A stretch of DNA of 42,317 bases from a virus. Shown in pieces: positions 15,407-21,776 of this stretch; the first letter of the stretch is position 1; every line of letters begins with the position of its first letter. The position numbers and the translations under genes were made by a program. The notes below the pieces were generated by a model that had not been told where the DNA came from, did no database searches, and worked only from the letters and a program-made list of their open reading frames with translations. The stretch lies in the IMG/VR virus record IMGVR_UViG_3300043395_001677, positions 1 to 42,317 of that record. One strand, 5' to 3'.

Positions 15407-15661
15407 GTTTTGATGTTGCGCCACCCATTCATTTTCAAGCATGACAAAAATATTGTGACGCTCTTTTTCTGGCTTTGAATAAAACTCTGCGTACTTCTCA
15501 GAGTTCAAAACTTCGTAAAGTTTCAAAGTGCAATCAACGCAATACTCATCGTGCGTTTTGCATTTATCGCAACCAAAACGCAAAAGCGGGAGAGATGAAA
15601 AATCACTATCATCTAAAAGCAAAAAGCCAGCGCATTGAACATCGAGCCTTTTATTTTTCAT
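15326..15661 (-). CDS. Cassette 3 gene: hypothetical Cys-rich protein
   Basis: The 111-residue product starts at ATG 15661 with GGAG at 5 bases. The frame is open further upstream through a 130-base leader, but no start there has a good site. It contains RFGCDKCKTHDEYCVDC, a possible zinc site, then helices. The final segment (AQQSVHLTAAGASDD...) is encoded by attC3. Unknown function. Confidence 0.6.
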   Translation of the reverse strand: MKNKRLDVQCAGFLLLDDSDFSSLPLLRFGCDKCKTHDEYCVDCTLKLYEVLNSEKYAEFYSKPEKERHNIFVMLENEWVAQHQNAQQSVHLTAAGASDDGLSSEAAAGNA

Positions 15662-15793
15662 AGTTTCTCCAATTTGTTGGGCGCAGGGTCGCGTAGTGTT
15701 TGCACGAAGCGCGATTCTCTGACGAGAACTTTCACGCCTACCTTGTACACCTGTGTCTTTCGTGTCGCACACATTCCTGTTTTGCAAGGAAAC

Positions 15794-15919
15794 GCCCAAC
15801 GGCTGGCGTTACCTGCCGCCGAATACTGAATACAACAACACCAAGACAGATATGACATGAACACAAAATGACACCCAAAGCACACGCCGCAAGGCGGTCA
15901 GGTGCACGCTTTGTTGGGC
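15794..15919 (-). other. attC site 2 (between cassettes 2 and 3)
   Basis: On the - strand GCCCAAC (15919-15913) and GTTGGGC (15800-15794) are exact complements, and both match the RYYYAAC/GTTRRRY cores. The inner arms are the same as in attC3; the terminal loop is longer, giving 126 bases. The cassette 2 reading frame continues through almost all of it. Confidence 0.9.
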
Positions 15920-16090
15920 AGATTTTATGACAGCGAGATCGACAAAAAGGGAAAGGTCGCCGTTTGCACTCGGAATAACAGAGCGGACAAATCGCCAAAG
16001 ATAATTGTGTAATTCTGCAATGTAATCAAATTGCTCGCTCTTGTGGCTGATAAACTCGTTTGCCAAAAAACCATTTGGACGCTGCTTCAT
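15809..16090 (-). CDS. Cassette 2 gene: hypothetical protein ending in an attC-encoded hydrophobic segment
   Basis: The 93-residue product starts at ATG 16090 with AAGGTGA upstream, 38 bases into the cassette. The native part (RPNGFLANEFISHKSEQFDYIAELHNYLWRFV...) is helical. From residue about 57 the frame runs into attC2 and gives SAQQSVHLTALRRVLWVSFCVHVISVLVLLYSVFGGR, which could span a membrane. Whether the tail is functional or only read-through cannot be judged. Confidence 0.6.
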   Translation of the reverse strand: MKQRPNGFLANEFISHKSEQFDYIAELHNYLWRFVRSVIPSANGDLSLFVDLAVIKSAQQSVHLTALRRVLWVSFCVHVISVLVLLYSVFGGR

Positions 16091-16122
16091 TTTTCACCTT
16101 CTTTCTTGCGGGCAAGGGGTCT

Positions 16123-16249
16123 GCCGAACGGATTGCGTAAGCGGCGGCTAGGTGGTCGCCAACCGCTTACATTTGCGCTCGTCACTTTCTCTACAGACGC
16201 CACCACCGCGCTGACAATCCTAGCCGTCCGCCTTCACGCTGTGTTGGGC
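16123..16249 (-). other. attC site 1 (between cassettes 1 and 2)
   Basis: On the - strand GCCCAAC (16249-16243) opens and GTTCGGC (16129-16123) closes the 127-base site. The inner arms GGCGGACGGCTAGG and CCTAGCCGCCGC pair with an extra A bulge. The long loop carries no gene. R' has C at position 4. Confidence 0.85.
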
Positions 16250-16426
16250 AGACTTTATCAGTTCTTCGAGTTTATCTGCCGCGATTTTCATACACTCTTC
16301 GCCAAGTCTCGGATCACCGAAAAACCATTGATTTTCTTGCACCAAACCAATAATCTTGAAAACAGGTTCTTCGACGATCTCAAGAAATGTTAGGGCGGAT
16401 ATACCACCTTGAATTTTATCTTTCAC
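16220..16426 (-). CDS. Cassette 1 gene: small hypothetical protein
   Basis: The 68-residue product starts at GTG 16426 with AGGAG at 5 bases, 29 bases into the first cassette. Helical sequence (TFLEIVEEPVFKIIGLVQENQWFFGDPRLGEECMKIAADKLEELI). It ends SAQHSVKADG, encoded by attC1, like the AQQSV tails of cassettes 2 and 3. As first cassette it lies about 45 bases from the array promoter's start point. Unknown function. Confidence 0.6.
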   Translation of the reverse strand: MKDKIQGGISALTFLEIVEEPVFKIIGLVQENQWFFGDPRLGEECMKIAADKLEELIKSAQHSVKADG

Positions 16427-16449
16427 CGTTTCTCCTTTTGGAAGGGTCT

Positions 16450-16456
16450 GCCCAAC
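16450..16456 (-). other. attI-like recombination core at the head of the cassette array
   Basis: A lone GTTGGGC on the - strand, followed by AGACCCTTCC, marks where cassette 1 begins. The bases after it match those after the R' of attC1 (AGACCCCTTG). No left half of a palindrome precedes it, as in attI sites, which also have a single structured core. It could alternatively be the remnant of a lost attC. Confidence 0.6.
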
Positions 16457-16479
16457 TATGTTTTAGACTGTATGGGTAC

Positions 16480-16508
16480 ATAATACTACAATCCATATAC
16501 CTTGTCAA
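16480..16508 (-). promoter_or_regulatory. Strong sigma-70 promoter reading into the cassette array (Pc-like)
   Basis: On the - strand TTGACA (16508-16503), 17 bases, TATTAT (16485-16480). The -35 lies in the last codons of the upstream zinc-ribbon gene. Transcription would start about 15 bases before the attI-like core and run through all cassettes. Confidence 0.85.
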
Positions 16509-16776
16509 GAGCGTCACGTATCTGCCGACTGGTCAGTTTTAGGTGTCTTTCCGCCAGTCCACGCCGTACCTTGTAAATCGCCTCACCATCCCCATTCCCC
16601 CATTTATACAGCGTGTATCCCGTCGTCCCGTCGTTATGGTGCGTGACACCATAACGACTGAAACGCCCGCAATGGTCGCACTGCACCAATACGGGTTGGT
16701 GTTCCAGTTGCGCCTTTGTGGGCGGGCGGACTTCGGCGCGTCCGCACTTTTTACACAGTTGTTCTAAGTATTTCAT
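16486..16776 (-). CDS. Zinc-ribbon hypothetical protein
   Basis: The 96-residue product starts at ATG 16776 with AAAGGA upstream. Cys pairs at KKCGRAEV (CKKCG) and QCDHCGRF form a ribbon, followed by a basic helical part (RRGLAERHLKLTSRQIRDALDKVYGL) that may bind DNA. It ends the replication-proximal gene run, and its last codons carry the array promoter. Confidence 0.65.
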   Translation of the reverse strand: MKYLEQLCKKCGRAEVRPPTKAQLEHQPVLVQCDHCGRFSRYGVTHHNDGTTGYTLYKWGNGDGEAIYKVRRGLAERHLKLTSRQIRDALDKVYGL

Positions 16777-16900
16777 TTTTTCCTTTCACCATCACCCGCC
16801 CGCAGTCGGGGCAGGTGTATATCTTTTCCGTCTCAGTTTCGGCGGTCAGGACGTAGTTTGTCCGCACCCAGCAAACCGCGCACCATGTCCAGATGGTCAT
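16751..16900 (-). CDS. Zinc-ribbon mini-protein (49 aa)
   Basis: The 49-residue product runs from ATG 16900 (4-base overlap with the preceding stop) to TAA 16751, overlapping the next gene by 26 bases. It has CAVC near residue 7 and CPDCG near residue 30, a zinc ribbon split by a beta hairpin. The coupled start supports it. Confidence 0.6.
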   Translation of the reverse strand: MTIWTWCAVCWVRTNYVLTAETETEKIYTCPDCGRVMVKGKNEILRTTV

Positions 16901-17022
16901 AGTTTACCGCCGAAGATAAACCATTCTACAATCCGCTTGAATAGGCGTCCGTACCATGCGCCGCGTTCTTTGGCGACAATGGCGCGGTCAAGCGTCAGGG
17001 ACAGTCGGGGGTGGAAGTTCAT
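16897..17022 (-). CDS. Small basic hypothetical protein (41 aa)
   Basis: The 41-residue product runs from ATG 17022 to TGA 16897, with 4-base overlaps on both sides. Sequence MNFHPRLSLTLDRAIVAKER then GAWYGRLFKRIVEWFIFGGKL; the C-terminal half is amphipathic and could touch membrane. The tight coupling is the main support. Confidence 0.55.
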   Translation of the reverse strand: MNFHPRLSLTLDRAIVAKERGAWYGRLFKRIVEWFIFGGKL

Positions 17023-17204
17023 TTTACATCCTTTTGTTTTTGTTGCTTTTCTCTAATTTGGCGCAACGCCTCCGAATCGTATTTATCCCACCAAAATTTA
17101 TTATCTTCCTCGTACGCGCGTTGCATACCATGACGCTTTCGCAATCCGTCCGTACCCTCCGCCAAATAACACAACCTATCGGCCAATAAACGCCGATGCT
17201 TCAT
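17019..17204 (-). CDS. Small hypothetical protein downstream of helicase
   Basis: The 61-residue product starts at ATG 17204, overlapping the helicase stop by 4 bases. It is highly charged and helical (LRKRHGMQRAYEEDNKFWWDKYDSEALRQIREKQQKQKDVK). No family recognised. Confidence 0.6.
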   Translation of the reverse strand: MKHRRLLADRLCYLAEGTDGLRKRHGMQRAYEEDNKFWWDKYDSEALRQIREKQQKQKDVK

Positions 17205-18172
17205 TTTGCGCCTCGTTTCGGGTCATAGGTTGCAATCTCATTTGTCTCAGGCAGGAAATCAACCGCCCGCAAGACTGGAGCCTTTGCCTTTTTTTGTTTC
17301 AGCGTTTGAATAAGCATTAGATTCTCGGTCACGAACACGGCGGGAGCCTCACCCTGTTTTTCGATAAGACTATCCCCGATCTTCTCCGTTTTCTTTGGTA
17401 TCCATAACGAAATCATGCCGTCGCAGGTCTGCTCGAAATTGCTTGTTTCCTGGGCGTCGTTATCCTGCGGCTGTTTCCATTTGCGATCTTTGACATCCCG
17501 CCCGACTTGAGAGCCAATGATTACATTCGTGTTGAAATCAAGCGCAAGGTCTTTTACCGCGTCCATGATTGCCATATACTGCCCGCGCATTTCGCCCTTT
17601 TTGTCGTCCCTGTTTATCCGTTGCAGGTAGTCCAGAAATACGGCGCGGACCTTCTTTTTACGCTTGTCAACGATGTATTCCATCGCCGCCGTGATGTCGG
17701 TCATGGTCAGGCGGGGGCGGCGGGCTTGCTTCTGTTCGCTGTGACCAATGAGCCACAACGGGGTCGCCGCCCGCTGGGTCGCCGCCTTCATCATGGATTC
17801 CCACTGCGAAGGAGTCAGGTCGCCATGAAACAGGGATTGAACGGGTATCCTGCTTGTATTGGCAAGGAACGAAAGCGTCATGTCCTCAACACTGTCCTCC
17901 CACGTGGAATAGATGATTATTTCATCCTCGCCGATCTGCTTGATGAACTCCCGCGCCATGATATTCATGACGCTAGTTTTGCCGTGCGACGTGTACGCCA
18001 GTATCCCGTTTACGCGGCGGGGGCGCATCATTACGTAGTGGTCGTCCAGTTGCGGGATGCCTGTCCGCAGGTAGTCGGGATGTTCCCGCGCCGCCTTGAC
18101 GGAGCCAACAGTCAGGGTCGAAACAAGGGACGGGTCAAAAACTATTGATTCGGGGTTGCGAATGTCATTCAT
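17201..18172 (-). CDS. DnaB-like replicative helicase (RecA-type ATPase)
   Basis: The 323-residue protein is a RecA-fold ATPase. Walker A is YTSHGKTS (GKT at 64-66), a Glu-containing STWEDS follows strand 2 (89-94), and Walker B is AVFLDYLQ (Asp181). A motif like DnaB H3/H4 (VIIGSQVGRDVKDR) and SNFEQTCDGMISLW fit the DnaB C-terminal domain. The N-terminal primase-binding domain of full DnaB is missing. It would unwind the fork together with the adjacent primase and initiator genes. Confidence 0.85.
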   Translation of the reverse strand: MNDIRNPESIVFDPSLVSTLTVGSVKAAREHPDYLRTGIPQLDDHYVMMRPRRVNGILAYTSHGKTSVMNIMAREFIKQIGEDEIIIYSTWEDSVEDMTLSFLANTSRIPVQSLFHGDLTPSQWESMMKAATQRAATPLWLIGHSEQKQARRPRLTMTDITAAMEYIVDKRKKKVRAVFLDYLQRINRDDKKGEMRGQYMAIMDAVKDLALDFNTNVIIGSQVGRDVKDRKWKQPQDNDAQETSNFEQTCDGMISLWIPKKTEKIGDSLIEKQGEAPAVFVTENLMLIQTLKQKKAKAPVLRAVDFLPETNEIATYDPKRGAK

Positions 18173-19002
18173 GATATGGATAGTCCTTGTGGGTTCATGC
18201 CGCTTGAAACGAGCGGAGGGTTGGCAATATTGATTGCCGTCTTTGTGACGCTGTACAGGTCTGTTACCGTCATGCCACTTTGTGTAAGTTCCACAACCGC
18301 CGATGTGATGTGTTCAGGCTTGACCTTTTGGGCGACAAGTTCCCGCGCCGCCTTACGCTGTCCCTTGACCTGATCTTGCGTAAATGTCAGGCGGCGGGCA
18401 AGTTGAAAGGCAAGGGCAAGGGCGAATACATCCTGCGAGATTGCCCCCGTCCCCATTGCGATTAGTTGCGCCGCGTCATATCGTCTGTTGTATTCCTCAT
18501 CAACTTCGGTTATTTTCTCGGCTCCTCCTGCCATTTGCCAGTCATAACCGTAAGTTGGCGGTACGCCATTACTTAACTCAGTTTCGTTTGAATCAGTATC
18601 GTTAAGGGTGCGGTTTTCCGCTTGCGGATTATCCGCTTGCGGAAAATCAATAAGCGGGTCAGGAGCAAAGGGGAGTTCGTAAACCTCCAGTTCATACCGC
18701 AAAAACTGCCCGTTTTCTCCTCTGATTTCCTTCCTGTGGACGTGTCCTGCCTTTTGCAGTTCGCGGATTGCCCCGCGTATCGCATGGGTTTTATCCGTTG
18801 AACGCTTTACCAAGTCGCCCAATCTTACAATCCAATTGTCTGGACGGCTCAGGAGGTACGCCAAAATCCCCTTTGCCTTCCACGAAAGTTCTGGATTTTC
18901 AATCGGGCGGCGGTCAATCATGACAAAAGGGTTATCCTTGTCTTTTACCGTCCTAAATATGGTTTGTTTCCGCGTTTTGTAATCTGCTTGATCTTCGCTC
19001 AT
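18169..19002 (-). CDS. Replication initiator / helicase-loader-like winged-helix protein
   Basis: The 277-residue protein has a winged-helix domain at about residues 30-105 (ELSWKAKGILAYLLSRPDNWIVRLGDLVKRSTDKTHAIRGAIRELQKAGHVHR), the pattern of phage replisome organisers. The middle is acidic and disordered (ENRTLNDTDSNETELSNG), and the C-terminus is helical. It lies between primase and helicase genes with 4-base overlaps, as expected for an O-protein or DnaD-like loader that marks the origin. Origin binding is inferred. Confidence 0.7.
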   Translation of the reverse strand: MSEDQADYKTRKQTIFRTVKDKDNPFVMIDRRPIENPELSWKAKGILAYLLSRPDNWIVRLGDLVKRSTDKTHAIRGAIRELQKAGHVHRKEIRGENGQFLRYELEVYELPFAPDPLIDFPQADNPQAENRTLNDTDSNETELSNGVPPTYGYDWQMAGGAEKITEVDEEYNRRYDAAQLIAMGTGAISQDVFALALAFQLARRLTFTQDQVKGQRKAARELVAQKVKPEHITSAVVELTQSGMTVTDLYSVTKTAINIANPPLVSSGMNPQGLSIS

Positions 19003-19931
19003 AATGCCCTCAGCATTCTTCCAAAATCATCCCTGTTGATATACCCAGCCAGTACCATGTCGTCTATTTTCATCGGCAGGAATAATGCCTTGACGTTCTT
19101 ATTCTCCCGCGCCACCGTAAACGCTTTGCGCTCGGAGCCTGGGTCAAGGATGATAATTCTCTGCCCGCAGTCCTTCGTCGCCCCCAATGCTGGTTGTAAT
19201 GTGTTATTACTGCTTGCGGCAATCACGCTAAACTTGCAAATCTCTGCAAGGTGGAACCATGTAACGATTGCCTTTTTTGCGCCCTCGCAGATAATCACGC
19301 GGTCTTTTATCGGCTCGGACGGGTCCGCCATGTAGTAGCAGGAGCCGCCGCCCGGTAAACCGTACTCGAAACGATAGCGGTCATCCGTATTGACTGGACT
19401 AATCAGGCGGTATTGCAGGGTCTTGAACTCGAAGTTTTGCCCGAACCAGGGGATTGTGTAGGCGGGACTGTGTTGTTCCGCTCGCTCATTGTCATAATAC
19501 ATTTTGTCTGACTTGTAGCCAATGGACAAAAACCGCTGTATGTCCTCGGGTATTCCCTGACTTTCCCACCACTCGATATGATCCTGCGTCATCCTGTCCC
19601 GAAGTTCCGCCCATATCTCAGCCGTGCTAAATTCTGCAAGTTTCTTGCGCCTGTATTCCGCCCTGACTGCTTCCTCCCTTGCCCGCTCCGCTTCCAGCGC
19701 GGCGGCTTTTTGCGGGTCGTATTGTACCCGCACCTTTTCCCATGCCTTGACCTTCGTCCCGCACTCGTCACAATATCCATGCCACAGCGGGAACGGATGA
19801 TCTGTAAAGATAACAAACCTCCGATGCCCGCCGCATGACGGGCAGGGTCCGCGCCATGAGCGAGTATCGGAGTATTTGAAGTCGTGCGGGTTCAAGCCGA
19901 TCTGTTGTAATTCAATGGGGGCTGTGTTCAT
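18999..19931 (-). CDS. DNA primase (zinc-finger and Toprim)
   Basis: The 310-residue protein has an N-terminal zinc finger (Cys30, Cys33, Cys54, Cys57: GPCPSCGGHRR, HGYCDECG), a charged helix (AAALEAERAREEAVRAEYRRKKLAEF), and a Toprim domain with VIICEGAKKA (Glu216) and IILDPGSE (Asp263). It should make RNA primers for the DnaB-like helicase encoded downstream. It has no fused helicase. The Toprim DxD motif is changed to DPGSE. Confidence 0.85.
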   Translation of the reverse strand: MNTAPIELQQIGLNPHDFKYSDTRSWRGPCPSCGGHRRFVIFTDHPFPLWHGYCDECGTKVKAWEKVRVQYDPQKAAALEAERAREEAVRAEYRRKKLAEFSTAEIWAELRDRMTQDHIEWWESQGIPEDIQRFLSIGYKSDKMYYDNERAEQHSPAYTIPWFGQNFEFKTLQYRLISPVNTDDRYRFEYGLPGGGSCYYMADPSEPIKDRVIICEGAKKAIVTWFHLAEICKFSVIAASSNNTLQPALGATKDCGQRIIILDPGSERKAFTVARENKNVKALFLPMKIDDMVLAGYINRDDFGRMLRAL

Positions 19932-20134
19932 GTTCGCTCCGCATATCCCAAAACTTCCGCATAAATCTTTGCCACATCACGCTCGATGTCTGAGTATTGC
20001 GAATCTGAATCATCGTCCCGCGCATCTGCAACCCCCTGAACGCTGTAAATCAATTCCACAATCTCAGCCTGCGGCAGTTCCCTTACTGCCCCGAACTTTG
20101 CTATCACTTGCGTTATTGAATACGGTTTGCTCAT
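19928..20134 (-). CDS. Small acidic protein preceding primase
   Basis: The 68-residue product starts at ATG 20134, 7 bases after AGGAG. Helical and acidic (ADARDDDSDSQYSDIERDVAKIYAEVLGYAERT). It is the first gene after the structured leader at 20157-20280 and the promoter at 20320-20348, and its stop overlaps the primase start by 4 bases. Function unknown. Confidence 0.65.
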   Translation of the reverse strand: MSKPYSITQVIAKFGAVRELPQAEIVELIYSVQGVADARDDDSDSQYSDIERDVAKIYAEVLGYAERT

Positions 20135-20156
20135 GCCCATCTCCTCGGGATAGAAA

Positions 20157-20280
20157 AATCCCTTTCTCAAACTTTGTGTAATGGCAGAGGCGAGAAGTGG
20201 GCTTCGATCTGACCGCTGGCGGGCGGTGAAACCTCAGCCACTACACAAAATCCGTAAAGGGATTAATCTCGCCACTTCTC
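20157..20280 (-). ncRNA. Candidate structured leader RNA or ncRNA with interleaved pairing
   Basis: Three long complementary pairs lie in this gene-free gap. CCACTTCTC (20272-20280) matches GAGAAGTGG (20192-20200). CCACTACACAAA (20238-20249) matches TTTGTGTAATGG (20173-20184), with one G-U pair on the - strand. AAAGGGATT (20256-20264) matches AATCCCTTT (20157-20165). The last two nest; the first crosses them, so it forms a pseudoknot or an alternative fold. A local hairpin ACCGC/GCGGT sits at 20212-20227. The - strand copy is preceded by a strong promoter and ends just before the Shine-Dalgarno site of the gene at 20134. A short U-run follows. I cannot match it to a known class. Confidence 0.6.
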
Positions 20281-20319
20281 TAATTGTCTTACTGACAGGT
20301 TGCCATCCCGTCCGCATCC

Positions 20320-20348
20320 ATAATATCACATCACGGCGAAAGTTTCAA
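20320..20348 (-). promoter_or_regulatory. Sigma-70 promoter upstream of the structured leader
   Basis: On the - strand TTGAAA (20348-20343), 17 bases, TATTAT (20325-20320), with a TG-type extended -10 (TGATATTAT). Transcription would start near 20313 and give a leader of about 180 bases before the next start codon. Confidence 0.8.
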
Positions 20349-20358
20349 GAGGCAATTT

Positions 20359-20601
20359 TCAGGCGTCGCCGTACTCTGCTTTGAACCAGTCCGCGCCGCG
20401 CGTTTCCAGTTTGCTTTGTGCGATCCGTCCATGCTGTTTACAGAACAAACCAGCGGGACCATGACCGCGCTTGCGCTGGCATTGATAGGGGATAATGCCG
20501 CCGCCGCCATATCCAGACGGGAAAACTTCCTCAATACATCGGGTGACATCTTCCTCCCGTCCTTTCGGTTCGCCTGCCCATCTTCCGTAAATGCGTATCA
20601 T
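20359..20601 (-). CDS. Hypothetical phage protein with Cys/His motif
   Basis: The 80-residue product is set at ATG 20601, with GGATG upstream near the preceding stop. It contains RCIEEVFPSGYGG then YQCQRKRGHGPAGLFCKQHGR, a Cys/His cluster seen in small phage proteins of unknown role. It lies 15 bases upstream of a promoter for the next genes. Confidence 0.65.
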   Translation of the reverse strand: MIRIYGRWAGEPKGREEDVTRCIEEVFPSGYGGGGIIPYQCQRKRGHGPAGLFCKQHGRIAQSKLETRGADWFKAEYGDA

Positions 20602-20605
20602 CGTT

Positions 20606-20779
20606 TCATCCTTCCTTCGGTTTTTCCGCCGTAAACCTGCGCCATTCCCGACACTTCGCACACCAGCAAACGCCAGGTTCGGGCGTCGGTGCTGTGCGCT
20701 CATATCCGCACACGGTACAAAACACGCGAAACCACTTGTCGGGCGGCGGGATGGGCGGGGTCAGGATAGCGGGTGTCAT
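20606..20779 (-). CDS. Zinc-ribbon mini-protein (57 aa)
   Basis: The 57-residue product starts at ATG 20779 with the strong site GGAGGAAT 6 bases upstream and ends at TGA 20606. It carries FCTVCGYE and VCWCAKCRE, two CxxC knuckles, after a Pro-rich N-terminus (TPPIPPPDKW). The excellent ribosome site and coupled context make it a real gene. Confidence 0.65.
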   Translation of the reverse strand: MTPAILTPPIPPPDKWFRVFCTVCGYERTAPTPEPGVCWCAKCREWRRFTAEKPKEG

Positions 20780-20913
20780 TGTCTATTCCTCCAACCAGGG
20801 GCGCGTGGACGCCTGCTTGCCGCGTGTTTGCCCCGCGCCATTGCGGAAAGTCCCACGCCAATTGATGGGAATAACAGGGCGGCAAGCAGTATCCACAAGG
20901 CGAGTTCAAACAT
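20776..20913 (-). CDS. Small membrane protein (45 aa)
   Basis: The 45-residue product has an N-terminal membrane helix (LALWILLAALLFPSIGVGLSAM) and a basic tail. ATG 20913 overlaps the upstream TAA by one base, and the stop overlaps the next start by 4 bases. Unknown function. Confidence 0.6.
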   Translation of the reverse strand: MFELALWILLAALLFPSIGVGLSAMARGKHAASRRPRAPGWRNRQ

Positions 20914-21119
20914 TAGAACACCACCACCCACACAAATACCGCCGCCGCAAGCGCGGCAAGCATCAAGGCAATGTCGCCCAGGTAGTCCCGCAGGGTTGCG
21001 GGGCGTCCGTCCTCGTTGTACTCGTGGACGATCTTCTTCCCGCCATGTGCTAGGTATGCCCGCTCAATTTCATCTTTGGGCGTTTCGCGGTGCAGGTGTA
21101 AGTGCTTGTTGTCGTTCAT
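20913..21119 (-). CDS. Tail-anchored small membrane protein
   Basis: The 68-residue product has a His-rich start (NDNKHLHLHRETPKDE), a soluble middle and a C-terminal membrane helix (IALMLAALAAAVFVWVVVF). It is probably inserted by its tail into the inner membrane. Unknown function. Confidence 0.6.
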   Translation of the reverse strand: MNDNKHLHLHRETPKDEIERAYLAHGGKKIVHEYNEDGRPATLRDYLGDIALMLAALAAAVFVWVVVF

Positions 21120-21120
21120 G

Positions 21121-21381
21121 TCATCCGCCCTTCATTTCAAACATGGGGCGAAACCATACGCGGGGCATGTTCTCGTCAATGTATTGGGTGGCGATGTCAT
21201 TCACGCCCAGCGCAATGACCGCAAGAAAAGACGGCGGGCATTCTTCGGTGTTGTCTGTCCAGCGTCCGCGCATTTCCTCCATCCCCTCGGACTGCTCGCA
21301 CATTGCAAACACCTTTTCAGCATCAGCGGGGAACATCCCGCGTTCGGTCAGATAGTTGAGTACAAATTGCCTGAATGTCAT
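21121..21381 (-). CDS. Hypothetical protein
   Basis: The 86-residue product starts at ATG 21381 with AAAGGA upstream, directly after a 9-bp GC hairpin. Helical, with Met and acidic residues (RQFVLNYLTERGMFPADAEKVFAMCEQSEGMEEM). No family recognised. Confidence 0.6.
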   Translation of the reverse strand: MTFRQFVLNYLTERGMFPADAEKVFAMCEQSEGMEEMRGRWTDNTEECPPSFLAVIALGVNDIATQYIDENMPRVWFRPMFEMKGG

Positions 21382-21396
21382 ATCATTATCCTTTCA

Positions 21397-21422
21397 GGCG
21401 GCGGGCAGTTACACCCGCCGCC
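21397..21422 (-). promoter_or_regulatory. 9-bp GC hairpin before a ribosome-binding site
   Basis: GGCGGCGGG and CCCGCCGCC (21422-21414 with 21405-21397) flank an 8-base loop and end one base before the TGAAAGGA site of the gene at 21381. There is no U-run. It may affect translation or mRNA decay. Confidence 0.55.
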
Positions 21423-21432
21423 GAGGGGGTTA

Positions 21433-21726
21433 CTACTTGGCACGTCTGACCGTTGCAACAACGGTTTCAGATTTCATTGTCCACAGTTCAGGATGGGCGG
21501 CGGCATATCCATCCAACTGCTTTCCGTCCCAAGATGCGCGGGCGGACAACTTGACCTCATACCCGCTCCCGCTTGCCTCGCCATTCTCTTTGGCGTAGTC
21601 CTGAATTTGTTTCTTGACCGCTTCGGCGTTTTTCTCCGCCTCGGCAAGTTGCGGAAGTTCCGCTTTGATGTCCGCGATCTGCTTTTGTAATTCGGCGTAC
21701 TGCTCAAACAACTGCTTGATTTCCAT
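21433..21726 (-). CDS. Coiled-coil phage protein
   Basis: The 97-residue product starts at ATG 21726 with AAAGG upstream. The first half is a coiled coil (EQYAELQKQIADIKAELPQLAEAEKNAEAVKKQI). The second half, ASWDGKQLDGYAAAHPELWTMKSETVVATVR, resembles a WD-x-x-x-L-x-G-x-A-x-x-x-PE segment seen in phage proteins near recombination or SSB genes. Possible role in DNA metabolism by position. Confidence 0.6.
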   Translation of the reverse strand: MEIKQLFEQYAELQKQIADIKAELPQLAEAEKNAEAVKKQIQDYAKENGEASGSGYEVKLSARASWDGKQLDGYAAAHPELWTMKSETVVATVRRAK

Positions 21727-21743
21727 GTTATACCTTTCATTGT

Positions 21744-21766
21744 GGGCGGGTTGGCAGTCCCCGCCC
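21744..21766 (-). promoter_or_regulatory. GC hairpin before a ribosome-binding site
   Basis: GGGCGGG and CCCGCCC (7-bp stem, 9-base loop) end 6 bases before the GAAAGG site of the gene at 21726. Confidence 0.5.
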
Positions 21767-21776
21767 CGATGGGTGG

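Noticed and set aside
15676-15800. GCCCAAC at 15682-15676 with GTTGGGC at 15800-15794 as an extra attC in the cassette 3 leader
   Set aside because: The boxes are in the wrong order (R' before R'') and no inner arms pair.
20160-20290. tRNA or hammerhead ribozyme in the structured gap
   Set aside because: No cloverleaf with a T-arm GGTTCGA-type sequence fits on either strand, and the CTGA...GAAA bases lack the full hammerhead core.
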